From Lactobacillus intestinalis (GTDB lineage: Bacteria; Bacillota; Bacilli; Lactobacillales; Lactobacillaceae), in contig NZ_CP072985.1 in NCBI RefSeq assembly GCF_024397795.1, positions 255,381 through 319,380 on the forward strand: DNA of 64,000 nucleotides, in the 5' to 3' direction. Both the position numbers and the translations under genes were made by a program. The stretch's first letter is position 1. Each line of letters starts with the position of its first letter. Shown here piece after piece: positions 8,239 to 18,472 of the stretch. A model generated the notes under the pieces. That model saw nothing but the letters and a program-made list of their open reading frames with translations. It was not told the DNA's origin and did no database searches.

Positions 8239-8904
8239 ATGAAAAAAGTAGGTATTATTGGCGCCTCAGGTATGGCAGGCAGTGCTATTTATAAATTGGC
8301 AGAAAAAAATCCAAATATTGATGTAGTAGGTATTGTTCGTCATGAAAAAAAGGCTCGTGAAGTTTTAGGTAAAGATGCCAATTTAATTGTTGGAGATATT
8401 TTTGATATGCCTGACAGCATGTTGGAACACTTCGATGTGATCATCGATGCTTTTAATACAACTCCTGAAAATGCGGAAGAACATACTAAGCTTGCTAAGA
8501 AGTTAATGACTTTAGCTCAAAGAAACGATATTAGAGTAATCTTTATTCTTGGAGCTGGTAGTTTGCACACAGGAGAAGATAAACACCTTGTAGTTGATGA
8601 TATCAAGAAGATGCCAGGTTCAGAACGTTGGGCAAATACCCCAATTCAACAACTTCACGAATTAGAATACATCCACCAAGTAGATGAAGAAGATAAGAAT
8701 GAAGATGCTGATTGGCTAGGAATTTCTCCATCAATGGATTTTGTTGATGGTCCCGCAACTGATTACATTACAGGCAAAGATGAGCTTTTATATAACGACA
8801 AGGGTGAATCTAAGTTAAATTCTGGTACAATGGCAAAATTTTTAATTAAGGAAATTCTTGATCCTGTACACCATCGTGAAAGAATTACAATTGCTAACGA
8901 ATAA
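8239..8904 (+). CDS. NAD(P)-binding oxidoreductase, NmrA/YwnB-like atypical SDR
   Basis: 221 aa. The Rossmann dinucleotide motif GASGMAGSAIYKLAEKN opens the protein, followed by a typical nucleotide-binding repeat (VVGIVRHEKKA, VIIDAFNTTP, IFILGAGSL). It lacks the Tyr-x3-Lys catalytic pair of classical SDRs, as usual for YwnB/NmrA-type proteins that act as flavin reductases or redox sensors. The start at 8239 has GAAAGGA about 9 bases upstream; ten earlier in-frame codons lack a ribosome site. Confidence 0.8.
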   Translation: MKKVGIIGASGMAGSAIYKLAEKNPNIDVVGIVRHEKKAREVLGKDANLIVGDIFDMPDSMLEHFDVIIDAFNTTPENAEEHTKLAKKLMTLAQRNDIRVIFILGAGSLHTGEDKHLVVDDIKKMPGSERWANTPIQQLHELEYIHQVDEEDKNEDADWLGISPSMDFVDGPATDYITGKDELLYNDKGESKLNSGTMAKFLIKEILDPVHHRERITIANE

Positions 8905-8911
8905 TTTTTTG

Positions 8912-8940
8912 TTGACATATATAAAATTAGCAGTTATAGT
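8912..8940 (+). promoter_or_regulatory. Strong promoter of the Cys-leader/oppA unit
   Basis: A perfect TTGACA at 8912-8917 and TATAGT at 8935-8940 are separated by 17 bases. It starts transcription just ahead of the leader ORF at 8976. Confidence 0.75.
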
Positions 8941-8975
8941 ATGCTTATCAAAAATAAGCAAAGGAGATGAAGAAC

Positions 8976-9068
8976 ATGTTGGCACGTACTAATAAAATGC
9001 AAAATAGAGAATGTTGTTGCACTAGCTGCAGTTTATTTGTCGTGCTCAATGTGCAATGCGTCTCGTAA
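8976..9068 (+). CDS. Cysteine-rich leader peptide (30 aa), likely attenuator peptide
   Basis: A short ORF with a good ribosome site (AAAGGAG, 9 bases before the ATG) encodes MLARTNKMQNRECCCTSCSL followed by ten residues. Three consecutive Cys codons (13-15), another at 18 and one at 28 make 17% Cys in a proteome where Cys is rare. A strong promoter lies just upstream, and an intrinsic terminator lies between it and the OppA-like gene. This is the classical arrangement of a leader peptide sensing charged tRNA-Cys. The function as a Cys-starvation sensor is inferred; the peptide itself is probably not needed as a protein. Confidence 0.65.
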   Translation: MLARTNKMQNRECCCTSCSLFVVLNVQCVS

Positions 9069-9101
9069 ATAATTATTCTGAAACTTAATCAGACTAGTTT
9101 A

Positions 9102-9139
9102 AATGAGCTCTATTCCATGTGGAGTACAGCTCATTTTTT
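9102..9139 (+). terminator. Attenuator-type terminator between Cys leader and oppA
   Basis: AATGAGCT pairs with AGCTCATT with an inner stem TATTCC/GGAGTA and a four-base loop, followed by T6. It lies 34 bases after the leader stop and 28 bases before the oppA start. A GCTCA stretch late in the leader (about 9042-9046) is complementary to TGAGC of the 5' arm, and a small TCTGA/TCAGA hairpin lies between them. A competing fold is therefore possible. Confidence 0.75.
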
Positions 9140-9166
9140 GCTTTAAAGAAGAAAAGGAGAAAGTTT

Positions 9167-10816
9167 ATGTTGAAGTTTAAATCCGTGCTAGCAAGTGCTG
9201 TTACTATTTCTGCTGCTTTGGTGCTTGCTGCCTGCGGAAAGTCTAGTGACCACGCTAATTCAAGTAGTGCTAAAACTTTAAATTTAAGTACTACTGCGCC
9301 GCTAGACACAATTGATATCAGTAAATCAACTGGATATGGTCAAACTGGAAATGTATTTGAAAGTTTTTATCGATTAGGGGAAAATGGTAAGCCGACTGCT
9401 GGACTTGCTAAATCTGGGACAGTTTCAAAAGATGGACGTACGTGGACTTTTAAATTAAGAAACGCTAAATGGTCCAACGGCGATCCAATTACTGCGCAAG
9501 ACTTTGTTTATTCATGGAGAAGAAGTTTAAATCCTAAGACTGCATCCCCATATGCCTACCTATTCAGTGGCGTTAAAAATGCAGATGAAATTATTGCAAA
9601 TAAGAAGAAAGCTTCTAGCTTAGGAATTTCTGCCCCAAATAAAGATACCGTTGTAGTTAAACTTAACCGTCCAATTGCTTACTTTAAAGTTTTGATGGCT
9701 TATCCCTTATTTGGACCACAAAATGAAAAGGTAGTTAAGAAATATGGTAAAAAGTATGCCACTAAGGCGCAATATCAAGTTTACTCAGGTCCATTCAAGA
9801 TTAAGGGTTGGAATGGCACTAACGATACCTGGTCCTTTGTAAAGAACAACAATTACTGGGACAAGAAAGTTGTAAAGCTTAATAAGATTAATTATGAAGT
9901 TGTAAAATCAAACAACACTGGCTATCAAATGTACCAACAAGGTAAGCTCGATTTAACTCCACTTTCAAGTGAACAAGTTAAAAATTTGAAGAGTAATAAG
10001 GATTTCACTTCATACCCATATTCATTAGTTAGATTCTTAATGTACAACTTCAAGTCTAAGAATCCAACTAATAATAAAGCCCTTAATAACCGTAATATTA
10101 GATTAGCATTGTCTTTATCAATTGATAGAGATATTGTTACTAAGAAAGTATTAGGAAACGGTTCAACTTTGCCAACTGGTTTTGTAGCAAATGATTTAGC
10201 CTCTGATCCAAAAACTGGCGTTGATTTTGCGAAACAACAAAAGGTAAAGAATACCGTTGATTACAACCCAACTTTAGCTAAGAAGTATTGGAAGAAAGGA
10301 ATGCAAGAAATCGGGGCTAAGAAGCTAACATTTGATCTTCTTTCATCAAACGACGAATCTGATAGTGATCAGTTGACTCAATATTTGCAATCACAATGGA
10401 CTAAAGAACTTAAAGGCTTGAAAGTCAATGTAACTAATGTGCCAGATAAATCTACCACTAGTCGTGCACAAAATGGGGATTTTGATATTTACTTATCCCA
10501 CTGGGGTGGAGACTTTAACGATCCAATGACTTTCATGCAAATTCCTATGACTGGCACTTCATATAACTATGGTAAGTGGTCAAATTCTAAATATAACAAC
10601 CTAGTTAAAACAGCGGGCAATCAGGATGCAAATGATGCTAATAAGCGTTGGAGTGATCTCGTTACTGCAGCAAAGATCGTTAACCGCGAACAAGCTATTA
10701 CTCCAATTTATCAACAAACTACCGCATATCTCCAAAACAAGCGAGTACATGGTGTGATTCATAATACCGCAGGTACTCAATGGAACTACAAGTATACATC
10801 TGTAGATAATAAATAA
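9167..10816 (+). CDS. oppA: Oligopeptide ABC transporter substrate-binding lipoprotein (OppA-like)
   Basis: 549 aa, SBP family 5. The signal peptide ends in the lipobox LVLAACGKSS. Family blocks visible include KSGTVSKDGRTWTFKLRNAKWSNGDP and YSWRRSLNPKTASPYAYLF. The lipid-anchored protein captures peptides outside the membrane for an ABC permease, which is not encoded in this window. The start at 9167 has GGAG about 7 bases upstream; an earlier in-frame ATG at 9119 lies inside the terminator loop and is rejected. Control by the upstream Cys leader and terminator suggests uptake of Cys-containing peptides (inference). Confidence 0.93.
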   Translation: MLKFKSVLASAVTISAALVLAACGKSSDHANSSSAKTLNLSTTAPLDTIDISKSTGYGQTGNVFESFYRLGENGKPTAGLAKSGTVSKDGRTWTFKLRNAKWSNGDPITAQDFVYSWRRSLNPKTASPYAYLFSGVKNADEIIANKKKASSLGISAPNKDTVVVKLNRPIAYFKVLMAYPLFGPQNEKVVKKYGKKYATKAQYQVYSGPFKIKGWNGTNDTWSFVKNNNYWDKKVVKLNKINYEVVKSNNTGYQMYQQGKLDLTPLSSEQVKNLKSNKDFTSYPYSLVRFLMYNFKSKNPTNNKALNNRNIRLALSLSIDRDIVTKKVLGNGSTLPTGFVANDLASDPKTGVDFAKQQKVKNTVDYNPTLAKKYWKKGMQEIGAKKLTFDLLSSNDESDSDQLTQYLQSQWTKELKGLKVNVTNVPDKSTTSRAQNGDFDIYLSHWGGDFNDPMTFMQIPMTGTSYNYGKWSNSKYNNLVKTAGNQDANDANKRWSDLVTAAKIVNREQAITPIYQQTTAYLQNKRVHGVIHNTAGTQWNYKYTSVDNK

Positions 10817-10849
10817 TTCTACGTAAAAAGTACGTAAAATATTCTAGTA

Positions 10850-10883
10850 AAGAAGATGGATTTAAATTCATCTTCTTTTTTTA
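10850..10883 (+). terminator. Rho-independent terminator after oppA
   Basis: AAGAAGATG pairs with CATCTTCTT and is followed by T7. Confidence 0.8.
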
Positions 10884-10962
10884 TCAAAAATTTTATTGAC
10901 TAATTTCTATAGACAGGATTATTATTAAAAAGTCAAAAAATGAAGGAGTAAAAAAGGGGATT

Positions 10963-11886
10963 ATGAAAAAAATTACTAAATTTGGTATAAGTTTAATTGT
11001 AGGTGTGGAGATGCTCTCCAGTGTAGCTATTTCTTCTCGCACTGTAGATGCTGCAAGTAACAAGATGATTTTTAAAAATAATAGTTTCATCTATACTAGT
11101 AATTTAAAACGAACTAATGCATATAAAACTCAAAACGGTGTGCGCTATGTAACTCGTACTTATGTTGCTGGTACTACTGTAACACCATCGGGAACACGTA
11201 CAATTAATGGTAAACAATATTACCAAGTAGGTAATAATAAGTACGTGCGTGCAAGTAATTTAAGATCTCTGCAAGATTTCTTTGTAAGTGGAGATGGCTG
11301 GTACTTGTCAGATGTTGATAATTTATATAACGATGATGGTAGTATTAATCAAGGTGCTATAGATACTACAGTTCAAAATTATAACAATGATACCAGTATG
11401 TACTGGGTAGATGATTCACGTAGCACCAATAAACTTATTAAGTCCGCACGTAAATTGATTGGTTATTTCCATTATGGCAGTCATGCTGGCTTTGGTAATT
11501 GGAAAAAGCCAAACAAGAACGGTACAACTGATTGTTCAGGATTTGTTTGGCTTGCAATGAAGCGTGCAGGTTATCCCGTAGGCAATTGGCCATTTACTAC
11601 TAAAGATATGGAAAATGATGCGCGCGGTGCCCAGCACTATTTGAAGCAAATTCCAGCTTCTCAAGCTAGAATGGGTGATGTGATGATTGTCAACACTGGT
11701 AATGGTTTATATCAAAACGGTCATGCGGCAATTGTTGATGGTCCTTATGAAGGCTTGAATACGCAAATTATTCAAATGGGTGGAGATAGCTCTAGCCAAT
11801 CAGTTCATCGTTGGACGCTTGGGTCATCTTTGAGTGAAAAACTACTTAAAGGTAAATTTACTTATGCTCGCCCAGTTAAAAGATAA
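10963..11886 (+). CDS. Secreted NlpC/P60 cell-wall peptidase with SLAP domain
   Basis: 307 aa. A signal peptide (about residues 1-31) is followed by a SLAP-type wall-binding module (NNSFIYTSNLKRTNAYK ... YYQVGNNKYVRASNL). The C-terminal NlpC/P60 domain has the catalytic Cys in TTDCSGFVWLAM and the His in NGHAAIVDG. Enzymes of this family cut gamma-D-Glu-diamino acid bonds in peptidoglycan, aiding cell separation. It is monocistronic, with a terminator at 11888-11917. Confidence 0.85.
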   Translation: MKKITKFGISLIVGVEMLSSVAISSRTVDAASNKMIFKNNSFIYTSNLKRTNAYKTQNGVRYVTRTYVAGTTVTPSGTRTINGKQYYQVGNNKYVRASNLRSLQDFFVSGDGWYLSDVDNLYNDDGSINQGAIDTTVQNYNNDTSMYWVDDSRSTNKLIKSARKLIGYFHYGSHAGFGNWKKPNKNGTTDCSGFVWLAMKRAGYPVGNWPFTTKDMENDARGAQHYLKQIPASQARMGDVMIVNTGNGLYQNGHAAIVDGPYEGLNTQIIQMGGDSSSQSVHRWTLGSSLSEKLLKGKFTYARPVKR

Positions 11887-11887
11887 A

Positions 11888-11917
11888 TAAAAGCATCCCT
11901 TTAAGGGATGCTTTTTA
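11888..11917 (+). terminator. Rho-independent terminator
   Basis: A perfect AAAAGCATCCC/GGGATGCTTTT stem with a five-base loop and trailing T run. Confidence 0.85.
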
Positions 11918-11930
11918 ATATTGTAAAGAT

Positions 11931-11970
11931 ACACAAAAAGACGATAAGTGGTGGGAAACACTTATCGTCA
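11931..11970 (-). terminator. Reverse-strand terminator for the 12059 gene
   Basis: A perfect 11-bp stem GACGATAAGTG/CACTTATCGTC is followed on the reverse strand by TTTTTGTG, about 90 bases past the stop of the convergent gene. Confidence 0.7.
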
Positions 11971-12058
11971 AAGAAATTTAATAATAAGAAGGCTGAATCA
12001 TTAATGATTCCACTAAATATTGTAACAATAGTTAAATAACAATTCAAATATTTTTTGC

Positions 12059-12517
12059 TTAAATTAAGCTTTTTGTTAATTCTGTAGGTATAACACTAAA
12101 TTTTTCACTAGAAAAATCATATGCAACTTTAAATAAGCCGTTCTTTTTAAATAGTGCTAATTTATTAACTAAATCATAAATATTATTAGTTTTTTGAAGG
12201 GCTATTGTAAGTGAATCTTCTTGATTTTTAGCCAATAAACTTGCTAGCTCTTTATTCCTATTAAATATATTTTCAGCAATGCTTTTATTCATTTTTACAG
12301 TAACTAAATTAATGTATTCCATCATGATTAAAAGAGTTTCTTCATTAATAACATCATCTGGAGAGACAGCAGATTGAATTAAATCTTTACTATGATATTT
12401 TTGGTTAATTTGATAGATTAATGCAAACTCTAGGGCTGTCATCTCTGTAGGCTTTTTCTTAAATGAAAGAGTAGCAGCTCTATAAAAGTTATCAATTTTT
12501 TTAATATCTATTGACAT
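12059..12517 (-). CDS. Hypothetical helical protein, 152 aa
   Basis: No family recognised. The sequence looks soluble and mostly helical, with no signal peptide or membrane segment. AAGA-rich sequence serves as a weak ribosome site before the ATG. It lies divergent from the large adhesin and has its own reverse-strand terminator. Confidence 0.6.
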   Translation of the reverse strand: MSIDIKKIDNFYRAATLSFKKKPTEMTALEFALIYQINQKYHSKDLIQSAVSPDDVINEETLLIMMEYINLVTVKMNKSIAENIFNRNKELASLLAKNQEDSLTIALQKTNNIYDLVNKLALFKKNGLFKVAYDFSSEKFSVIPTELTKSLI

Positions 12518-12728
12518 AAATGGTTAAATCTTCTTTCTAAAAAATAATCTCTTCTAATAATTACATGTTTAGCAAAAAAGATCAATCATCGATAACAATG
12601 AACTTACCGAGTCATTATATTTTAAATTACTTTCACATGATGATAGGATAAAGTCGATTAATGAAATAATAAGGGTGTTATAGATCAATTTATAGCATGG
12701 TCTTTTATAGATGGAGGTTATGGTTTTT

Positions 12729-15700
12729 ATGTTATCTAGAAAAAATATAAATGAGAAATTAAAGCGGCTAGAGCAACAGAAGCAAAGATTTTCAATTCGT
12801 AAACTAACTATTGGAGCCGCTTCAGTATTAATTGGATTAGTATTTTTTGGAATGGGGAGTCAATCGGTTCATGCAGATACAATTACATCCCCTCAAGTTG
12901 TAAACAATACTGAAGTAAAAGCTACACAACCTTCTACTAATAAAACTTCTTCCAATGTTCCTAAAGAAGCTCCTAAAACTTCTACTCCCGAAGTAACTAA
13001 CAAGGCGCAAGAAGCTGCCATTTTGACTGGTAATCAAAAAAAATTTCAACCTTCAACACCAGTCAAAGCTGCAACTCCTAACTCACAGCAAGTAACTTCT
13101 ACTTCAGCTTCTAAAGTTCAAGTGGCAGCAACTACTAATACTACAAATACGCCTGCAGTACAAGCGAACGTTTCTCAAACAACAGAACATGTTGCAAATG
13201 AAACCGAACTTCAAAATGCTTTAAACAATACTAATATTAATAATATCGTTTTAGATGGCAACATTACCAATAATAGCAACTCCACATTTAGTTTAAATAA
13301 TGGAACCGCTCGGCAATTAACCATTTCTGGTAAACAAAGTGATGGTACTAATGCTAGTTGGAACACTGGCAGTGGTTATGTCTATCTTGGAAGTGGAACT
13401 GAAAGCAATAATAAGCAATGGGATATTTCGTTTGAAGATATAGATATCACTTCTACTAATAGTAATGGTTGGAGTCCAGTAAGCTTAGACAATGGTGTCA
13501 CTGGTAATATTAGTTTTAATAATGTTACTAACGGAGGAAATGGTGTCTTAGTTTATGCCCCTAGTGCTAATGTCACTGTTCAAAATACTAGTTCAAAGCC
13601 CGCATCTAGTGCTACGGATCCTAATATTACCGCCAATAACGTAAATATAGGTGACAATGTAAATTTGGTCACTACCCAAAACAACTATAATGATGGAAAT
13701 GTTTACGCAAATAGAAATATTACTGTCACTGGTAAAAATATCAGCTTAAATTCTCAAGCGGATAGTAGTGGTAGCACATCCGATGCAGCTACTAATCTTT
13801 ATGCAGGTGGCAATATTGACTTCAAGACTGGAAGCGATACAATTTTAACCGCTGCTAGTTCTCAAAGCAATAATGTTAACAATTTGAACATTAATGGCAC
13901 TTTAACAGTTGAAAAAGATGCAAATGTAGTAGTAAATTCAAATGTAACTGCAAATAATGTTTCAACTCCAACTGGATTTAACAGCTATAGTTTTCCAAGT
14001 GGCTGCAGCAGTATTACTTTAGTTAATAATGGAGCTGTAATTGATGGTAATTTAACTATTAATGCCACTGCAGTGCCAAATTCCAGTGGTGTAGTAGCAG
14101 GGATTGGCGTCCAAGGCAATCCTTCAAATGCGGCTGATGTAATTATTGGCTCAACTGGTAAATATGTTGTTAATGCTACTAATTCACGTGATACTCGCGG
14201 TATCTTCTATTGTGCTGATAACCACACTGTAGGATTAGCCGAAGGTGCTCAAGCTCAATTTAACATGGGTCATGGTGTTTCAAATGCTATCTTTAGAGCT
14301 GACAATGTAATCCTTAAGCCAAGCGCTTCAATTAACATCACCACTTATCAAGATAATAACGGCAATTCCAATAACGGTATTCAATCTGACGGTGCAGGAG
14401 ATCACTCGGGTCCTATTGTAGTTGGTTGGAGTCCTACAGGATCTGCAGATAATTCAAGTTTTGTAAATAATAATACCCACGCTACTATTGAAATAGATAA
14501 AGACGCAAATTTAACTATTATTCGTAAAACTGATAGTAATTCTAAGCAAGCTAACAGTCCATTAATTGACTTTGGATCAAATGGTAGTAATGGATTTAGT
14601 ATGAACTTGACTATGAATGGCGGAAGAATGGATCTCGAAGATGCATTACAAATGGATAGTCATAGTGGTACTCCACTTGATGGTTCTGCTAGTTATTTAG
14701 GTAGCGAAAAAGAAATCTTCCCAATGGGAATGATAGTAATGTTTGGTACTAGTTCGAGTGATTACGTTAAAATTACCGATCCTGAATTATTTAAGATGGT
14801 GAGAACTGGCGCACAAAAAGGGATGTTATTCCGTCTTGAAGGTACCACTAACTCGATTAACGTCGCTTCAAGTGATGGTGAAGCTATTCCGCTTGATTAT
14901 GCTACAGTTGGTGGCGTAAAGTACTCTAATGGAAAAGTTTCAACAAATACTGCCTATAAATGGAATATTACAAATCTTAATACAGTAAATAAGATGGGGA
15001 ACTGGGCTGCAAATTATAATAATAAAGGCGGCTCCACATCTGACGCACCAGATTCTTAGTCTGAAGGGGTTCCATTTGGTGAAGCTCAGGCAAGTGTAAC
15101 TTTTGCTCCAGTTGCTCTTTCTGATGAACCAAGTGATTTATCTACTCCAGCTGATTTTAATAATTACTTTAACTGGTGGAGTGCTTCAAATGTAGCAATG
15201 GGAAGCGATCTTATTCCTGATGCGGATAAGAATGATCCAAAAGGCGGCACAATTACTGTAAATGAAAATGCAGTTTTGACTCCTGCTGATGCGGAGCAGG
15301 CAATTACTAATAAGGCTGATTTAACCAATGTCTCTACCTACACTTGGGATAAAAATGATACTCCAAGTACCGCAAAGCCAGGAACTTTTGATGGTAAAGT
15401 AATTGTAACTTATGCAGATAAATCAGAAGATGTTGTCCCCGTTAAAGTTATTGTTAAGAGCTTAGCGGACGAATATACCCCTGAAGGCCAAACTGTTAAC
15501 GTAAAGAAGGGCCAAACTCCAAATCCAGAGGAAGGCATCAAGAATACTAATGAATTGCCAAAAGGCACCAAGTATACTTGGAAAGATACTCCTGATACTT
15601 CAACAGTTGGCACTAAATCAGCTACTATTGTTGTAACTTACCCAGATGGCTCAAAGGACGAAGTTCCTGTTAAAGTTGTGGTCACAGATAACAGCCAACC

Positions 15701-18119
15701 TTCTGAAAAGCCAGATTCAGAGAAGTATGAACCAGAAGGTCAAACTGTTAACGTAAAGAAGGGCCAAACTCCTAACGCTGAAGAAGGCATCAAGAATAGT
15801 AATGACATGCCAAAAGGCACTAAATACACTTGGAAGACTACTCCTGATACTTCAACAGTTGGCACTAAATCAGCTACTATTGTTGTAACTTACCCAGACG
15901 GCTCAAAGGACGAAGTTCCTGTTAAGGTTGTGGTCACAGATAACAGCCAACCTTCTGAAAAGCCAGATTCAGAAAAATATGAACCAGAAGGTCAAACTGT
16001 TAACGTAAAGAAGGGCCAAACTCCTAACGCTGAAGAAGGCATCAAGAATAGTAATGACATGCCAAAAGGCACTAAGTACACTTGGAAGACCACTCCTAAT
16101 ACTTCAACAGTTGGCACTAAATCAGCTACTATCGTTGTAACTTACCCAGATGGCTCAAAGGATGAAGTTCCTGTTAAGGTTGTGGTCACCGATAACAGCC
16201 AACCTTCTGAAAAGCCAGATTCAGAAAAGTATGAACCAGAAGGTCAAACTGTCAATGTAAAGAAGGGCCAAACTCCAAATCCAGAGGAAGGTATCAAGAA
16301 TACTAATGAATTGCCAAAGGGTACTAAATACACTTGGAAGACCACTCCTAATACTTCAACAGTTGGCACTAAATCAGCTACTATCGTTGTAACTTACCCA
16401 GATGGCTCAAAGGATGAAGTTCCTGTTAAGGTTGTGGTCACAGATAACAGCCAACCTTCTGAAAAGCCAGATTCAGAAAAGTATGAACCAGAAGGTCAAA
16501 CTGTTAACGTAAAGAAGGGCCAAACTCCAAATCCAGAAGAAGGCATTAAGAATACTAATGAATTGCCAAAAGGCACCAAGTATACTTGGAAAGATACTCC
16601 TGATACTTCAACAGTTGGCACTAAGTCAGCTACTATCGTTGTAACTTATCCAGACGGCTCAAAGGACGAAGTTCCTGTTAAAGTTGTGGTCACAGATAAC
16701 AGCCAACCTTCTGAAAAGCCAGATTCAGAAAAATATGAACCAGAAGGTCAAACTGTTAACGTAAAGAAGGGCCAAACTCCAAATCCAGAGGAAGGCATCA
16801 AGAATACTAATGAATTGCCAAAAGGCACCAAGTATACTTGGAAAGATACTCCTGATACTTCAACAGTTGGTACTAAGTCAGCTACTATTGTTGTAACTTA
16901 TCCAGATGGCTCAAAGGACGAAGTTCCTGTTAAAGTTGTGGTCACAGATAACAGCCAACCTTCTGAAAAGCCAGATTCAGAAAAGTATGAACCAGAAGGC
17001 CAAACTGTCAATGTAAAGAAGGGCCAAACTCCAAATCCAGAGGAAGGTATCAAGAATACTAATGAATTGCCAAAAGGCACCAAGTATACTTGGAAAGATA
17101 CTCCTAATACTTCAACAGTTGGCACTAAATCAGCTACTATTGTTGTAACTTATCCAGACGGCTCAAAGGACGAAGTTCCTGTTAAAGTTGTCGTTACAAA
17201 AGACGAGACTCAACCGGTTACCCCAATCACACCTGAACAACCTAATACTCCAGAAAATCCAACGAATACTACAAAAGTTATTGAACCAACAAATCCAGAT
17301 GATCCTAACCAAAAAGATTTATTCAAACATGTAACAAGAACAATAATCATTAAGGAACCTGGTAAGAAGGCTAAGAAGATTACTCAAACTGCTACATTTA
17401 CGAGAAATAAGACTATTAATACAGCTACAGGGGAAGTAATTTCTTACGGAAATTGGACTCCATCTACAAGAACCTTAGATAAAGTAACCACTCCAAACGT
17501 AAAGGGTTACACTAAACATATAGACGGCGATTTGAATACTATTGAAGTTTCACCAACTTCTGCCGATACTGTTGTTAAGGTCACATATACTCGTAAGCCA
17601 AAGGCTACTGAGCAAAACCCTACTAACACTAATCATTCAACTCACACTAAACGTGTAAATACCTTTACTCATGAGAGCAACAAGATTAGCCATAGCAATA
17701 ATGGTTTTGATTATAACAACGGTCCAAAAGCTATTACCATTCCAGTTAATAATAGAAGTACTGATCAAATTATTAATCGGCTTAGAAATAACGGTTATCA
17801 AGTAACAGTTAATGCTAATGGTGAAATTACTTCGATTATCAAAGTAAATGAAAATAAAGTTTATAATTACACGATTTCTCTAAAAGGAAAATTAATCCTT
17901 ACTTCTATTACATCATTAGAAAATTCTTCTAAAGCTAATAATAGCATGAGTAATTCACTATCAACTTCACAAAATGGTAAGGAAAGTCAATCTACTTCGA
18001 TGAAGGAATTACCACAAACGGGAAGCAAAGATGATGATTTAGCTTCTATTGGTCTTGCGATGGCAACTATTAGTGGCTTGTTAGGATTGATTGTAGATCG
18101 GAAACGCAAACAACAGTAA
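12729..18119 (+). pseudogene. LPXTG-anchored Rib-repeat adhesin interrupted by one in-frame TAG
   Basis: One frame runs from 12729 to 18119 (1797 codons) with a single interruption, TAG at 15057-15059 (codon 777). GGAGG lies 11 bases before the ATG. Order: YSIRK-type signal (QRFSIRKLTIGAASVLIG, residues 20-40); Thr/Ser/Pro linker; a long Asn/Gly-rich segment resembling a pectate-lyase-like beta-helix adhesive domain; the TAG; one degenerate and seven near-identical Rib repeats of 84 aa; a MucBP/Mub-B2-like segment (VTRTIIIKEPGKKAKKITQT); and a sortase signal LPQTG plus hydrophobic helix and RKRKQQ tail. As written, the N-terminal part would be secreted without its anchor. Nothing else is decayed, so the mutation is recent, strain-specific, or a sequence error. 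Confidence 0.9.
15474..17198 (+). repeat. Seven tandem 252-bp Rib-domain repeats
   Basis: Units begin at 15474, 15726, 15978, 16230, 16482, 16734 and 16986, exactly 252 bp (84 codons) apart; the last is cut at the VVVT end. Units differ at few positions. Two variants are visible: NPEEGIKNTNELPKG and NAEEGIKNSNDMPKG (units 2 and 3). Near-identity at DNA level indicates ongoing expansion and contraction by recombination without changing frame. Confidence 0.97.
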
Positions 18120-18153
18120 ATTATAAGCTGACTTAGAATAAATTATGTTAACT

Positions 18154-18194
18154 AAATAACCAAGTATTCCAATAAAATACTTGGTTATTTTTAT
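18154..18194 (+). terminator. Rho-independent terminator after the adhesin
   Basis: AACCAAGTATT pairs with ATACTTGGTT and is followed by ATTTTTAT. Confidence 0.8.
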
Positions 18195-18257
18195 ATGCTG
18201 AGATCGCCATTCTACGGTCAAGTTCCTGCAATAAGCTTATAACTTAATAATTAAAGC

Positions 18258-18426
18258 CACTAGAATTACAATTCTTGATTTTTGCTGTTTTCAGCTTGAA
18301 ATACTAGTGCTATTTCTTACAAATAACACTAGGTAATGCATTTAAAAGCCTTGTTATATCAACGTTTTAAGTGGTTGATAAAATTTAATAGTGTTATAAT
18401 TATAGATATATAATAAATAGCACTAG
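18258..18426. repeat. Cluster of CACTAG / CTAGTG motifs before the short recombinase
   Basis: CACTAG occurs at 18258, 18328 and 18421 and its complement CTAGTG at 18304. ATAACACTA (about 18324-18332) is mirrored by TAGTGTTAT (18389-18397). The motifs fill the gap between the adhesin terminator and the recombinase gene. They could be binding sites for that recombinase or for its regulator; this is inference. Confidence 0.4.
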
Positions 18427-18472
18427 ATATACTTTAGTGAAATTATTAATTGAAAAAGGTGGAATTTTCGAA

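Noticed and set aside
9119..9166. Extended N-terminus of the first OppA-like protein from ATG 9119
   Set aside because: That ATG lies in the loop of the intrinsic terminator and would spoil the lipoprotein signal peptide; 9167 has a proper ribosome site.
15410..17125. Reverse-strand ORFs opposite the Rib repeats
   Set aside because: They recur once per 252-bp repeat with the same sequence and lack ribosome sites; they are the complement of the coding repeat.
15474..17198. Regular repeats considered as a CRISPR array
   Set aside because: The unit is 252 bp, in frame and protein-coding with no variable spacers; no cas genes are present in the window.
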